The notes below the pieces were generated by a model that searched no databases, was not told the origin of the DNA, and was given only the letters and a program-made list of their open reading frames with translations. This document shows, one piece after another, positions 41,511-50,602 of a stretch of DNA of 59,352 nucleotides (its first letter is position 1; the number at the start of each line of letters is the position of its first letter). A program made the position numbers and the translations under genes. This DNA is from DAIOEK01 sp036746315 (GTDB taxonomy: Bacteria; Chloroflexota; Anaerolineae; Anaerolineales; Anaerolineaceae). The stretch spans positions 1 through 59,352 of the forward strand of contig DAIOEK010000014.1 of the NCBI GenBank assembly GCA_036746315.1, written 5' to 3'.

Positions 41511-43898
41511 TCATTTTCCTTTGATTTGCCGGTTCCAATAGGTCAATAATTCTGAAGCAGGCTTCCCATAAACATTGCTCGAATAGTCGTACTGGTGTAA
41601 TCCGGGGTTGTTTCCCTCAGAGATAAATCCATTGATCCATTCCCGTTCCGTTAGTGCACTGAGAAAGATTTGATAGGTATTTAATTGAAGTTGCAGATCA
41701 ACCGGATATTTTGCCTGCCATTGCGCCCAATTCTGGCTCCAGTTGTCACAGGCAAACTGGTTCTGTGTGGCGATATCGACAGCTTTGGACGAAACTGCCG
41801 GCGCTTGAAAGCCGATCACCAGGGGTTTGTCATAGATGCGGTGAATTTCTTGTATGGAACCATCCAATAAATTTCCAAGTTGATCTTGTAAATCCTCATT
41901 GGCGTAGCTGGCCGGGTCAAGAATCAGGTAAAGTGTATCGACATCATTCAGGAAGACCGGTGGAGCAGAAAAGCTTATTTCAGCTGGCAGTGCGAACCAA
42001 ATTTCGCCATGGAACTCACTCCGCACCTGTTGGATAAATTCTACCCAGCGAGTATCAGCATCTCCCGGGGCGATGCTGGTATATGTGTATTGCGGGTCTG
42101 GAGGCAAATATGGAGCAATCCATTCGCCGCCCAGTATGAGGATTTCGGCTGTGCCTTTTGTTTGCGCGACAATGTCAAACACATTCTGCCGATAGTCTGA
42201 GAACCAATCAATCCAATTTGCAGAGGTCGAATTGGAACCATCCAAAGCCGGAGTGGGGAAGAACGCAAGTCGCAGGTTATTTGTTGTTGCTGATTGCGTC
42301 CCCACTGTGTTGAGCGCAGTGATATATGTTGAATTGTCCGAAACAGGGCGGCGCTGCCTCCTTATACTTTCGCTGCTGATATTCTGGCGAATCACCAACA
42401 GGTTGCTTCCCATTTGGCTGGTTTCTGCAATGCCAGCGGTAATTGTCTGTCCGGAAAGCATCGCGGTAGCACACGAATTCCATTCCATGCCGCTGATGAA
42501 ACCGGCGGATTTGTTACTGATGCTGCTTTGCAGGCTGGCCTGCAACACGGGCTTGGCTATGGGGATCCATGCCCACTGGTCTATTTTTACTTCCACAGCC
42601 TGTCCGGAGGAAAAATTGACGGAAGCATCCTGGTTGGCAGGGGGTTGACCGGTGAGGCTGCACAGGTTGTTTCGGCAAAAGCGGTACTGCAACGGCTGTT
42701 CTGTTGAAAAGCCACTGGAAAGCGTGAAATTCCATAGATTTTCGGATATTTGTTGCATGGGAATGGGCTGGTACCAGCCACCTTGGAAGAACTGAATTGA
42801 GATGAAATCTGTAGCGGGTGTGGTTTCGGGCACTTGTACAGTAAAGGAAACCGGTGAGTAGTTGTTGGTTGTAAATGTTTCCACGGTGTCGTGCAAAACT
42901 GTATCTTTGCCCGGAACGATCACTTGCCGGGTGACAAACTTATTTTGAGAAGAGAGCTCCCTGCCGGTGATTCCATCGCCCAGTGAATAGGTGTATCGAA
43001 GGTCCATCCCCTCGTAGAATCTGCCGCTGAAGTATTCAGTCTCGGCATCATATTTTTCCAACTGTGGGAGTTCAATGGCGTCCGTCCAGCCCAGCCAGTC
43101 ATCTGACAGGTGCATTCCGCCGTATAGCGGATGGTTGGGAACGAATTTTATTGCACTATTCGATGGAATTTCATCCGGCAGCGATACAACCCAGGTGATT
43201 TCGACCTCTTTGGCTGGATCCAGGTTGAAAGTGGTCGGAGTCGTGCTGCCACTCTGGATATCCACCAAATGGGAGGTTGATCGATACTTTCCAGTCGGAT
43301 AGCTGACCGAGAGGGTCTGTATGCCTACCGGGATGTCTGAAATAGCAAACGACCCATCTGAGTGTGTTACCTCCCAAATGCCGGCAACCTGTACCCATGC
43401 GCCGTAAACCGGAACTCCCATCGACTGGATGATACCGGTCAGGTTGCCGGTTTCTGCTTCAGGCTGGCATTCCGACCAACCGGCGATGGTATCTTGAACA
43501 ATGCTGTGATCCATTGCGGTGAAATTTCGAAAGAGGATTGATTCTCTGTGTGCATCCCACTCCGCAAAGCCGGTATTGATCACATAGCGGTAGTGGATGT
43601 TGCTGCCTTGAGGAACTTCGATCTTCAGGTCGTATTTACCTGATTCCAGGATGGACATGGGGAGAATCTGTACCGGGGATTGAGAACCTTGAAGATCATC
43701 GATGATGGCAACTGCCACAGTTTTGATCTGGCAAGATGAACCGGGCAGGGTTGCCTGAAATTCAATTTCAACTCCGGGCGTGTTCGTTTCCTGCGCACCG
43801 TTGGAAGGATTGCAGCCGGATAATATGATTAATATGATGATTGATAGAGAAAAAATAATAAAAGGTCTAATTCCCGGGCTGCGCGTAGCCATATTCAC
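41511..43898 (-). CDS. Large lipoprotein with beta-sandwich domains and a TIM-barrel-like C-terminal domain
   Basis: A 795-residue surface lipoprotein. The signal peptide ends in the lipobox ILSGC (Cys29). Two beta-sandwich regions follow, one with a carboxypeptidase regulatory-like pattern GNLTGIIQSMGVPVYGAWVQVAGIWEVTHSDGSFAISDIPVG (about residues 150-195), then another with WDAHRESILFRN-type strands and a third at about 350-440. From about 480 the sequence alternates strands and helices and has ILILGGEWIAPYLPP, WFALPAEISF and LVIGFQAPAVSS, recalling glycoside hydrolase barrels such as GH113. I cannot identify both catalytic acids. The GTG start overlaps nusB by 4 bp. Confidence 0.7.
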   Translation of the reverse strand: MNMATRSPGIRPFIIFSLSIIILIILSGCNPSNGAQETNTPGVEIEFQATLPGSSCQIKTVAVAIIDDLQGSQSPVQILPMSILESGKYDLKIEVPQGSNIHYRYVINTGFAEWDAHRESILFRNFTAMDHSIVQDTIAGWSECQPEAETGNLTGIIQSMGVPVYGAWVQVAGIWEVTHSDGSFAISDIPVGIQTLSVSYPTGKYRSTSHLVDIQSGSTTPTTFNLDPAKEVEITWVVSLPDEIPSNSAIKFVPNHPLYGGMHLSDDWLGWTDAIELPQLEKYDAETEYFSGRFYEGMDLRYTYSLGDGITGRELSSQNKFVTRQVIVPGKDTVLHDTVETFTTNNYSPVSFTVQVPETTPATDFISIQFFQGGWYQPIPMQQISENLWNFTLSSGFSTEQPLQYRFCRNNLCSLTGQPPANQDASVNFSSGQAVEVKIDQWAWIPIAKPVLQASLQSSISNKSAGFISGMEWNSCATAMLSGQTITAGIAETSQMGSNLLVIRQNISSESIRRQRRPVSDNSTYITALNTVGTQSATTNNLRLAFFPTPALDGSNSTSANWIDWFSDYRQNVFDIVAQTKGTAEILILGGEWIAPYLPPDPQYTYTSIAPGDADTRWVEFIQQVRSEFHGEIWFALPAEISFSAPPVFLNDVDTLYLILDPASYANEDLQDQLGNLLDGSIQEIHRIYDKPLVIGFQAPAVSSKAVDIATQNQFACDNWSQNWAQWQAKYPVDLQLQLNTYQIFLSALTEREWINGFISEGNNPGLHQYDYSSNVYGKPASELLTYWNRQIKGK

Positions 43899-44344
43899 TC
43901 AGAAGTTGGTTCTTTTCTCTTCTCAAAGTATTGCTTGATCTCGTTTTGATTCTCGACCAGACTCCCCATCACGCCATTTACAAAGCGGGGGGTGGCGTCT
44001 GATCCATAGAGTTTTCCCAATTCTATTGCTTCATTGATGACCACTTTGACGGGCGTTGAAGGTTCAAATACCAGTTCCCATAGTGCAATACGAAGAATAT
44101 TGCGGTCAATGATCGCAACCTGGTCAAGTGGCCATTCCGGTGCATGCTTGGCGATCAAATGATCCAGATCGGACGTATAGTGGAAAACGCCAAAGACAAT
44201 TTTTTGCGTGAAAGCGCCTAAAGAATCCTCAAGTTTGGTATCCAGCAGTCGGTTGGAGACGATTTCACCTGGGGGATGGCTGGATAGATCCATCTCGTAT
44301 AGGGATTGCAGGGCTACACTGCGCGCTTTGGTGCGGGATTTCAT
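43895..44344 (-). CDS. nusB: Transcription antitermination factor NusB
   Basis: All-helical RNA-binding protein that works with NusE at boxA. The 149 residues include RTKARSVALQSLYEMD at the start and WPLDQVAIIDRNILRIALWELVFEPSTPVKVVINEAIELGKLYGSDATPRFVNGVMGSL, the most conserved part of NusB. It lies 3 bp downstream of the Asp23-family gene, a common order. Confidence 0.96.
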   Translation of the reverse strand: MKSRTKARSVALQSLYEMDLSSHPPGEIVSNRLLDTKLEDSLGAFTQKIVFGVFHYTSDLDHLIAKHAPEWPLDQVAIIDRNILRIALWELVFEPSTPVKVVINEAIELGKLYGSDATPRFVNGVMGSLVENQNEIKQYFEKRKEPTSE

Positions 44345-44347
44345 GGG

Positions 44348-44701
44348 TTAGTCTGCTAGGGATGAGTAAACAATGTCTTCCACATGGATATTGATTCTGC
44401 CCACTTCCATGCCGACCATCTCGGAAATGGCTCTGGAGACATGCTCCTGTACCGACCGGCAGGTTTCCCTGACCTTCACATCCCCATCCAACACCAAAAA
44501 TAAATCTGCATAAACGGTGTTGTTTTCCACCTCGATCTTCACCCCTTCGCCGCGTTTCGATTTGAAAATTGAGCCGACATCCGCGGGTTGATCGCTCAGC
44601 TTCTTGACGCCGGAAACACCCAATGCAGCCAGCTTTGCAATGGATAACAATACGTCTGGTGCAATGGTGGTTTTGCCAGGGGTGCGGGTCTGATCAGTCA
44701 T
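44348..44701 (-). CDS. Asp23/Gls24 family envelope stress protein
   Basis: A 117-residue protein with the family pattern IAPDVLLSIAKLAALGVSGVKKLS, EVENNTVYADLFLVLDGDVKVRETCRSVQEHVSRAISEMVGMEVGRINIHVEDIVY. Homologues are membrane-associated proteins linked to alkaline or envelope stress, regularly found before nusB. ATG 44701 has GGAGG upstream; the frame extends to 44722 without support. Confidence 0.92.
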   Translation of the reverse strand: MTDQTRTPGKTTIAPDVLLSIAKLAALGVSGVKKLSDQPADVGSIFKSKRGEGVKIEVENNTVYADLFLVLDGDVKVRETCRSVQEHVSRAISEMVGMEVGRINIHVEDIVYSSLAD

Positions 44702-44754
44702 TCTATCCTCCAGGGTAAGCAAATCGCTTCTAACACATTATAACCCAAAGGCGG

Positions 44755-45516
44755 TCAGAGAGTTTTATCGGGGTGGAATCCCAATTCCAGATGGATTTTG
44801 GTATCACGGGCAATATCCCGCCAATCCCGGTCCAGGATCATGCAATGGCTCGAATTTTGATAATACGTCAGGGATTTTTTTGTTGAGGATAATTGATGGA
44901 AGGCATGTTCTGCAGCCTGGTTGTCGATGGTGGCATCTTTCCCTCCCAAAAAAATTGCCACCGGCTGGTGGATATTGATGAACTTGTCATTCATATAATG
45001 CTGAAATTTATACAGCTCAGTTCCTGCCTTCAGTGGATTGTATTTGTATCCTTTCCACGGCAGCCCATCATCCATATTCTTTTTGGCGGAAAACCCAGTG
45101 AAGAATCGAAAAAACTGCGCAGACCATAACCTTCGTACTTTGACCGCCGGAGCAAAGGCGACGATGGATGCGATATTGGGATATTGGCTGGCAAGATACA
45201 GGGCAAGCAATCCACCCATCGATTCACCTGCGACGGCTACTTTTTCGCATTTGCCAGCAAGGTCCTGATAGGCGCCTTCCACAAAGGTGGTCCATTTATC
45301 CCAGGTGGTTTCCTGTAAATCGAGCACGCTGGTGCCGTGTCCGGGCAGTAGTGGTGCAGATATTGTGTATCCAAAGGGACGCAGGTAATCCGCCAACAAT
45401 CTCACTTCGGCGGTGGTGGCGGTGAATCCGTGAAGCAGCAGAAGCCCTTCACTGCCTCCCGGGTAGGTAAATGTTTCGCCATCAAGCTGTGAGTTATGCA
45501 AAGTCAGGTCAAGCAT
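44755..45516 (-). CDS. Alpha/beta hydrolase, carboxylesterase or monoacylglycerol lipase-like
   Basis: A 253-residue serine hydrolase similar to the Est30 carboxylesterase group. LLLLHGFTATTAEVRLLADYLRPFGYTISAPLLPGHGTS gives the oxyanion-hole region, VAGESMGGLLALYLASQYP carries the nucleophile Ser, GGKDATIDNQAAEHAF the acid and NSSHCMILDRD the catalytic His. ATG 45516 is chosen because GAAGG lies upstream; it overlaps the end of the racemase gene by 8 bp, suggesting coupling. Confidence 0.9.
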   Translation of the reverse strand: MLDLTLHNSQLDGETFTYPGGSEGLLLLHGFTATTAEVRLLADYLRPFGYTISAPLLPGHGTSVLDLQETTWDKWTTFVEGAYQDLAGKCEKVAVAGESMGGLLALYLASQYPNIASIVAFAPAVKVRRLWSAQFFRFFTGFSAKKNMDDGLPWKGYKYNPLKAGTELYKFQHYMNDKFINIHQPVAIFLGGKDATIDNQAAEHAFHQLSSTKKSLTYYQNSSHCMILDRDWRDIARDTKIHLELGFHPDKTL

Positions 45517-46780
45517 CTTTTCCTTCAAAATTCGGAACCGTGGAAACCCCGTAAGGCATGCAGGCAATTTCCTTGCCGGTGTCGATGGCTTGTTGAATGA
45601 CCTGTAACGCCTCCCAACTGCTGAGTGGATTCAATAACAGGCTGGAGACTAGCTGGTCTGGCAAGGTGGAAACGATCGAAAGCTGCATTCTTTTCAATTG
45701 CCTCGCTATCAGAAACGCTTTATGTGGACCGATTTCAAACCCAAGGCGGGTGAATTTCTCAAGTACCAGATCTGGGGTTGTCAGTCCTTGCATGAATTCA
45801 TAGTATGGCAGACTGCCATGTCCATCCCGGCACTCCGCAAACAGGATGACGTGCCCGCCTTCTTTGGTGAGCATGACGGCATTGGATATGGCTTTATGTG
45901 CCTGGTAGAGGTTGATATCCTTGGGGTATCCGCCGGCGGATACAAACACCAGGTCGAATTTCTTCTCCACTTTTACCTGGCTGATTTTGCGTGCCACCTG
46001 AATACCCGACTGGATTACCTGGTGTGGATCTCCACAGTAGGCTGCCTGGATGGTTTTCTGATAGTCTGCGATGACATTCAGGCATAATTCGATGCTAAGA
46101 AGCCTGCTGATTTCTTCTACATCCTGGCGGCAGGGATTTTGCTCATAACAGGCAGTTGTTGCCAATGGCGATACCAACATGGCATGGTTTTTACGGATGG
46201 TCTCGCGTCCGGCCAGCCCGATAGCAACCGTTTTTGCACCGCCCGAATAACCCATAAAGTGATGCGGCTCTATATTCCCCAGAACAATTCGATAGTCTGC
46301 TTCCATGAACACGCGATTTATGGAAACCGGTGTTCCTGAATTGGTCTTTCCCAGGTTGGCTAGGTTATTTTGATCGTCGCAATCATGGCTGATAAAGGGT
46401 TGCCCTTCACGTAATTGGTACGATAACACCTGCTCTAGTTCTGCCGGCAGCAAGGGCTTGTGCGTACCGGTGGCGGCGATCCAGGTGATTTGGGGGTGCA
46501 CTGGGTTATGTTTTTTGATAAACGCCAACAAGGGGGGAACCATGCTTGCATATGGAACCGGACGGGTTTTGTCGTTTACGGCGATTGCAATCTTCCTGGC
46601 AGTGGAGAGTTTTTTGATCTGCAAATCCGTGAGGGGATGTTCCAGCGCGGAACGGATGATTTCCTGTCCATCGGTTGTTTCGCTGACAGAAGAGCCTGGT
46701 AGAATTGTGCTGATCGCCTGCGCGCGATGCAGCGGAAGGTATACGATTTGGTCTCCGAATTTGAGAGGAAAAGTCTGCAT
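45509..46780 (-). CDS. LarA-type nickel-dependent racemase
   Basis: A 423-residue homologue of lactate racemase LarA, which uses a nickel-pincer nucleotide. Key residues sit almost at LarA positions: His107 (ATGTHKP), His173/His174 (EPHHFMGYSGG), Lys183 (GGAKT, the residue that tethers the cofactor) and His199 (IRKNH). The pincer synthesis genes larB, larC and larE are not in the window. Substrate specificity in this family is broad, so lactate should not be assumed. ATG 46780 matches the usual start; the frame reaches an ATG at 46831, but a -10 at 46836-46841 places transcription start about there. Confidence 0.87.
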   Translation of the reverse strand: MQTFPLKFGDQIVYLPLHRAQAISTILPGSSVSETTDGQEIIRSALEHPLTDLQIKKLSTARKIAIAVNDKTRPVPYASMVPPLLAFIKKHNPVHPQITWIAATGTHKPLLPAELEQVLSYQLREGQPFISHDCDDQNNLANLGKTNSGTPVSINRVFMEADYRIVLGNIEPHHFMGYSGGAKTVAIGLAGRETIRKNHAMLVSPLATTACYEQNPCRQDVEEISRLLSIELCLNVIADYQKTIQAAYCGDPHQVIQSGIQVARKISQVKVEKKFDLVFVSAGGYPKDINLYQAHKAISNAVMLTKEGGHVILFAECRDGHGSLPYYEFMQGLTTPDLVLEKFTRLGFEIGPHKAFLIARQLKRMQLSIVSTLPDQLVSSLLLNPLSSWEALQVIQQAIDTGKEIACMPYGVSTVPNFEGKDA

Positions 46781-46796
46781 GTTGCTTATCCGATAA

Positions 46797-46808
46797 TGCG
46801 CGTAGCCA
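46797..46808 (+). repeat. 12-bp repeat TGCGCGTAGCCA, upstream of the larA-like start
   Basis: One of four exact copies in the window (17765-17776, 31888-31899, 43880-43891, 46797-46808), all in the same orientation. A fifth site at 55731-55742 differs by one base. This copy and the one at 43880 lie at gene starts. Confidence 0.5.
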
Positions 46809-46835
46809 CAATGTAATAAAGCCAGTCTCATGATG

Positions 46836-46841
46836 ATTATA
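46836..46841 (-). promoter_or_regulatory. -10 element (TATAAT) upstream of the larA-like gene
   Basis: TATAAT on the minus strand predicts a start near 46829, which leaves a leader of about 50 nt before ATG 46780. No convincing -35 was found. Confidence 0.4.
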
Positions 46842-46917
46842 TAACAACAAACCTACAGACACTCACGTGTGAGTGAAATTGCTTTCTACTGCGGACAATG
46901 GCTGTGAGCATGCAAAT

Positions 46918-46944
46918 AAAAAATCCCCGGTGAGGGGATTTTTT
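46918..46944. terminator. Bidirectional terminator downstream of the 46958-47917 lipoprotein gene
   Basis: AATCCCC-GGTGA-GGGGATT with a run of A on the left and a run of T on the right. It fits termination of the minus-strand lipoprotein gene just before the larA-like promoter. Confidence 0.85.
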
Positions 46945-46957
46945 GTGTAAATAAAAG

Positions 46958-47917
46958 CTATTCTATCCAAATTGACAGGTCGTCGAATAGCGCGGTCAGG
47001 TTATCAGTTTCCTTGGCGCTGATGAACACGCCGACCCCGCCCTGGGTATAATCCGAATCACGCGCGGTGCCGATCAAGGTGTCGTTGACGTAGATCGACA
47101 TTTGTGATCCGTCTAATTCGATGCCCAGCTCGTTGGTCTGGTTTGAACCGGTATGAATCGCATCACTGGATTTCCATGCGATCAGCGAATACATCTTTTC
47201 GCCATCCCATTTTCGCAGGGAAACTTTGCCATCGCAGGTAATTCCGAAAAGGTATCCGCTGGTGGCTGTAACCAGATTGGGAACGCGATACATCAACCCA
47301 AAGCTATCTGTTCCGGCGCATTCGACCATTTTTCCGGTTAATTCTATATAGCCGTTGCGGACGGTCTGTTTGGTCAGGCGCCATCCGCTGGTGGGAGTCA
47401 GACCGATCATAACCAGGTTGCCACTGGAAACTTTTAAATCGACCCACTGATCTTTCCCCAAATACCATGCGTCACCGTTATCGAACGAGTCGTTGTAATC
47501 AGGGTCTCCGCGCTCTTCAGGTGTTTCAGTTTCGTTGGGGAGGGGAGTTTCGGTGATCTCTCCACTGCCAGTATCCCCAGATGGCGTGAATGTGATCAAT
47601 TCCATGCCGGCTTCAGATGGAGTGATATCCAATTCAGGCAATTCTTCGGTCGATTCCGGTTCCGTCTCAAGCGTTGGGGTGGCTGTGACCAGTACCCCTG
47701 GAACCATGGACGGATTGTAGGTGGGACTTGGCGCGGCTGGAACAGGTGTATCGACAACCGGCGGCACGGGAGATGGGGTCACCATGGATGTGAGCAGCAT
47801 GACAATTTCAGTTTGCATCGAATCATCGGTAGCCGGCTTGGTGGTTGGGGCAAGCCCGCAGGAAGTTGCCAGCAGGATAACGATCAGGGTGGTTAGTAAT
47901 AGTCTCGAATATCTCAT
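46958..47917 (-). CDS. Thr/Pro-rich lipoprotein with C-terminal LamG-like domain
   Basis: About 319 residues. The signal peptide ends in the lipobox LLATSC. A Thr/Pro/Glu-rich unordered linker of about 110 residues follows. The C-terminal 180 residues have strands such as WVDLKVSSGNLVMIGL, FGLMYRVPN, YLFGITCDGKVSLRKWDGEK, NELGIELDGSQMSIYVNDTLIGTARD and GGVGVFISAKE, the pattern of concanavalin/LamG-type sugar-binding sandwiches. Probably a cell-surface carbohydrate-binding protein. ATG 47917 is the second candidate start and directly precedes the signal peptide. Confidence 0.75.
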   Translation of the reverse strand: MRYSRLLLTTLIVILLATSCGLAPTTKPATDDSMQTEIVMLLTSMVTPSPVPPVVDTPVPAAPSPTYNPSMVPGVLVTATPTLETEPESTEELPELDITPSEAGMELITFTPSGDTGSGEITETPLPNETETPEERGDPDYNDSFDNGDAWYLGKDQWVDLKVSSGNLVMIGLTPTSGWRLTKQTVRNGYIELTGKMVECAGTDSFGLMYRVPNLVTATSGYLFGITCDGKVSLRKWDGEKMYSLIAWKSSDAIHTGSNQTNELGIELDGSQMSIYVNDTLIGTARDSDYTQGGVGVFISAKETDNLTALFDDLSIWIE

Positions 47918-48048
47918 AAAGTACCATCCATTCAATGGGTTCTCAAATTCATTGTGCAATAATTATGCCTTATTATTTTATACACAATTTTGGATAAAAA
48001 CGGGTTTTGGCATATACATTGCAAATTTGCATGTAGAATAAGTAACAG

Positions 48049-48876
48049 GTGATGACCATGATAATCAACGGAAAGAAAATCGAACCCAATGCAGATCTAA
48101 CTTTTGCCGACCTATCCTCTGCAAAAATGAATATGGCCATGCTCACCGGCGCCAGATTAATCGGCGCAAACTTGAACAAATCCGAATTGCGGTTTGCCAA
48201 GCTCGGGAAGGCAATTTTAAATACGGCAAATTTCGAATACGCCGATATGAGCGGATGCGACGTTCAGAAAGCGGATGTACGCAGTGCCCTGGGGGAGGGC
48301 GTGGTTTTGATCGGGTCGACGCTCAACGAAACCAAAATGATCCTGGCTGATCTTCGAAATGGCACATTGAGCAACGCATCCTTTTTTCAGAGCGACCTGC
48401 GTGGAATCAATTTATCAGGCGCGAACTTGTTAAGCGCCGGTTTAAGCGGTGCCAGACTCGATTTTGCCGATATCAGCCAGGCGAACCTGGACAAATGCGA
48501 TTTCTCACAGGCAAATCTGACCGGTGCACAGATGATACATTCATCCGCCCGCTGGTCACACTGGGATGATACAACTTTAAACCTTGCAGATTTATCGTTT
48601 TCCAACTTTTACGATAGCAAGTTCCCGCGTGTTTCCTGCTTTCAAACCAATTTTATGAGCTGCAATATGACGTTGGCAGATTTGACCGATGCCAATTTAA
48701 CCAATGCCAATTTCACTGCGGCATGTTTACAGCGTGCCGTGCTTACAAATGCCAACCTGGAAGGCGCAAACCTTTCCAGGGCGAATTTGATTGAAGCAAA
48801 AATCACGTTTGAACAATTATCTTACGCAGCCAACTTAACCGGAACGATCATGCCGGATGGCACCGTACATCGTTAG
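48049..48876 (+). CDS. Pentapeptide repeat protein
   Basis: A 275-residue protein built mostly from A(D/N)LXX pentapeptides, from LTFADLSSAKMNMAMLTGARLIGANLNKS to the end (ANLTNANFTAACLQRAVLTNANLEGANLSRANL), forming a right-handed quadrilateral beta-helix. There is a non-repeat break around residues 160-190 (SARWSHWDD). Starts GTG 48049, ATG 48052 and ATG 48058 are all close; a TAGAAT -10 at 48034-48039 would start transcription within a few bases of the first. Function is not inferable; gyrase protection is only one possibility for such proteins. The end overlaps the convergent gene by 4 bp. Confidence 0.85.
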   Translation: MMTMIINGKKIEPNADLTFADLSSAKMNMAMLTGARLIGANLNKSELRFAKLGKAILNTANFEYADMSGCDVQKADVRSALGEGVVLIGSTLNETKMILADLRNGTLSNASFFQSDLRGINLSGANLLSAGLSGARLDFADISQANLDKCDFSQANLTGAQMIHSSARWSHWDDTTLNLADLSFSNFYDSKFPRVSCFQTNFMSCNMTLADLTDANLTNANFTAACLQRAVLTNANLEGANLSRANLIEAKITFEQLSYAANLTGTIMPDGTVHR

Positions 48877-49592
48877 AGCAGTGTAGAAACATCTGACATC
48901 AACGTATCGATCGTTTGCCAATCGATCTGCAACTTTTGCAATGGCTGGGAATAGATGGCTGCCAGGATCGTATAGCGATTGATCACGGAAATCAATATCG
49001 AGGTTGTTTCCCCGCCGATCAGTGTGCGTGAGAATGAATCCATACGCAGCAATCCAAGCGATCGCTTTCCCAGATTCAAAACCGCCGCACCGGTGGCGCC
49101 GAATACATCCGGGTCGATCAGGTTCTTGGCGGCACTGAATTTGACAAAACCATCGATTCCGACAATACAAACCGCGTCCACAGCTGGGGAAGCATTCAAA
49201 TATTTTTCCAGCAAGCCTATAATCAATTCTTCTTTTTGATCAATCGGTGTTTCCACCAGGTCAATTTCCAACCCATTGTTTGCCGATTGTTCGTCCAACC
49301 GCTTGGCGCCTTCGAGCAATAAACCGGACCAGTTTCGTTTGATGGTGATTGTTGGACTTTCGACGCCCAGGTCTATGTTGAATTCGCCCTCATCCCAGGC
49401 CAGAATGTGATAGATGACTTCTTCCCCAAGGGTTGTGCCCATGGCAGCGTGGACTACATTACCGTCACGGAAATATAATTGCGCTTCGTTGTTAGTCGAA
49501 CGAATGGTTGCAAGTGCAGTCTTTTTATCCTGGCAGTTAACCTGGATAATATCTGCCACAGACATATCGTGTAAGCTTCCCTGCATTGCCAT
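48873..49592 (-). CDS. DUF4388-roadblock protein
   Basis: Residues 1-100 match the DUF4388 (PatA-type) pattern MQGSLHDMSVADIIQVNCQDKKTALATI, LYFRDGNVVHAAMGTTLGEEVIYHILAWDEGEF. The C-terminal 100 residues (DAVCIVGIDGFVKFSAAKN, SLGLLRMDSFSRTLIGGETTSILISVINRYTILAAIYS) have the roadblock/LC7 fold pattern. Roadblock proteins such as MglB are GTPase partners or GAPs, so this is a candidate regulator of the GTPase two genes upstream. AGGAGG precedes ATG 49592. Confidence 0.82.
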   Translation of the reverse strand: MAMQGSLHDMSVADIIQVNCQDKKTALATIRSTNNEAQLYFRDGNVVHAAMGTTLGEEVIYHILAWDEGEFNIDLGVESPTITIKRNWSGLLLEGAKRLDEQSANNGLEIDLVETPIDQKEELIIGLLEKYLNASPAVDAVCIVGIDGFVKFSAAKNLIDPDVFGATGAAVLNLGKRSLGLLRMDSFSRTLIGGETTSILISVINRYTILAAIYSQPLQKLQIDWQTIDTLMSDVSTLL

Positions 49593-49601
49593 AGCGTCCT
49601 C

Positions 49602-49991
49602 CTAAATTGCCCAGATTGATTTTATCTGGCGGATGATCCTGCCGGTAATGCGCCGGTAGGGGGTGTGCCTGTCGGGAATAAGCACGGAAAGGATCAAGTT
49701 GGATTCTCCCGCCCGAAAAGGCTTAATCACCAGCGACTTGCCGTCTGCATTATGTAAAACGAATTCACTGGTTTGTGTAAATTGGAATTGGTCGCTGATT
49801 TTTTCGGTCATTCTTTGCACCAGGGAAATGGCTGCCGCCTCGTTTTCAGATTGGTCGAGATCGGAGAACGAGGAAGCAATTGGAAGCCCCTGATCGTCTG
49901 TCAGTATGGAATGGTCGAAGCTGCCCTCAGCGGTTGCTTTGCTGATTAGAAGATTGAGATCCTTGAGGTTGAACGTAGTTAAAGTATCCAT
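49602..49991 (-). CDS. Roadblock/LC7-like protein
   Basis: About 129 residues with the alpha-beta layout of a single roadblock domain: LKDLNLLISKATAEGSFDHSILTDDQGLPIASSF, EAAAISLVQRMTEKISDQFQFTQ, TSEFVLHNADGKSLVIKPFRAGESNLILSVLIP. ATG 49991 is chosen because GGAAG lies 7 nt upstream; ATG 50006 lacks a site. It lies between the GTPase and DUF4388-roadblock genes. Confidence 0.78.
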   Translation of the reverse strand: MDTLTTFNLKDLNLLISKATAEGSFDHSILTDDQGLPIASSFSDLDQSENEAAAISLVQRMTEKISDQFQFTQTSEFVLHNADGKSLVIKPFRAGESNLILSVLIPDRHTPYRRITGRIIRQIKSIWAI

Positions 49992-50009
49992 CAATATGCT
50001 TCCCATCGG

Positions 50010-50597
50010 TTACATGGTTTCTTTTTGAATATTCCCCACCACGCCAGAAATGATCGCTTTCAGGGTTTCAAACACTCCCTGACCGGTATTGGCGACAGAC
50101 ATCACATTTTTGTAAGACTGACAATTTAAAATGTTCTGCATGAAGGGAGCCGGCAGGGCGTTGGGCAGATCCTGTTTATTGAATTGAACGACAATCGGCA
50201 GGTTTTCAGAATCCAACTCCAGGGAGATCAAATGTTTCTTCATGTTTTGCCATGAATCTACATTGTCATTGATCCGGTTGGAGCCGGAATCGGCTACAAA
50301 GACCACGCCATCTGCGCCACGCAGTACCAGCCTGCGGCTGGCTTCATAAAATGCCTGCCCGGGAACGGTATAAAGCTGGATTTTGGGGGTTAACCCGTTG
50401 ATCTTCCCGAGTTCAAGTTGCAGAAAGTCGAAATACAGCGTCCGGTCTTCGTATGTTTTAAGCGATACCAGGTCACTTCGCCGCGTTGGGTCGATGCGTG
50501 TGTGTATTTGTTCCAGGTTGGTTGTCTTTCCGCTCAACGCCGGACCATAATACACAATTTTGAGGTTGATTTGGCGAAGCTGCCAGTTGATGAACAT
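50010..50597 (-). CDS. MglA-like small Ras-type GTPase
   Basis: A 195-residue GTPase of the MglA family, which sets cell polarity in myxobacteria. P-loop GPALSGKTT (residues 18-26), then EDRTLYFDF with Arg52 and Thr53, TVPGQ with Gln81, and the guanine-specificity motif NKQDLP. Arg52, Thr53 and Gln81 correspond to the Arg finger, Thr54 and Gln82 of MglA. There is no lipidation site. Encoded in the middle of four roadblock genes, the likely GAP or effector set. Confidence 0.93.
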   Translation of the reverse strand: MFINWQLRQINLKIVYYGPALSGKTTNLEQIHTRIDPTRRSDLVSLKTYEDRTLYFDFLQLELGKINGLTPKIQLYTVPGQAFYEASRRLVLRGADGVVFVADSGSNRINDNVDSWQNMKKHLISLELDSENLPIVVQFNKQDLPNALPAPFMQNILNCQSYKNVMSVANTGQGVFETLKAIISGVVGNIQKETM

Positions 50598-50602
50598 CTA
50601 AA

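Noticed and set aside
48049..48876. Pentapeptide repeat protein as a quinolone-resistance (Qnr) protein
   Set aside because: Repeats alone do not define Qnr; the characteristic loops cannot be recognised and the gene is in an ordinary chromosomal setting.
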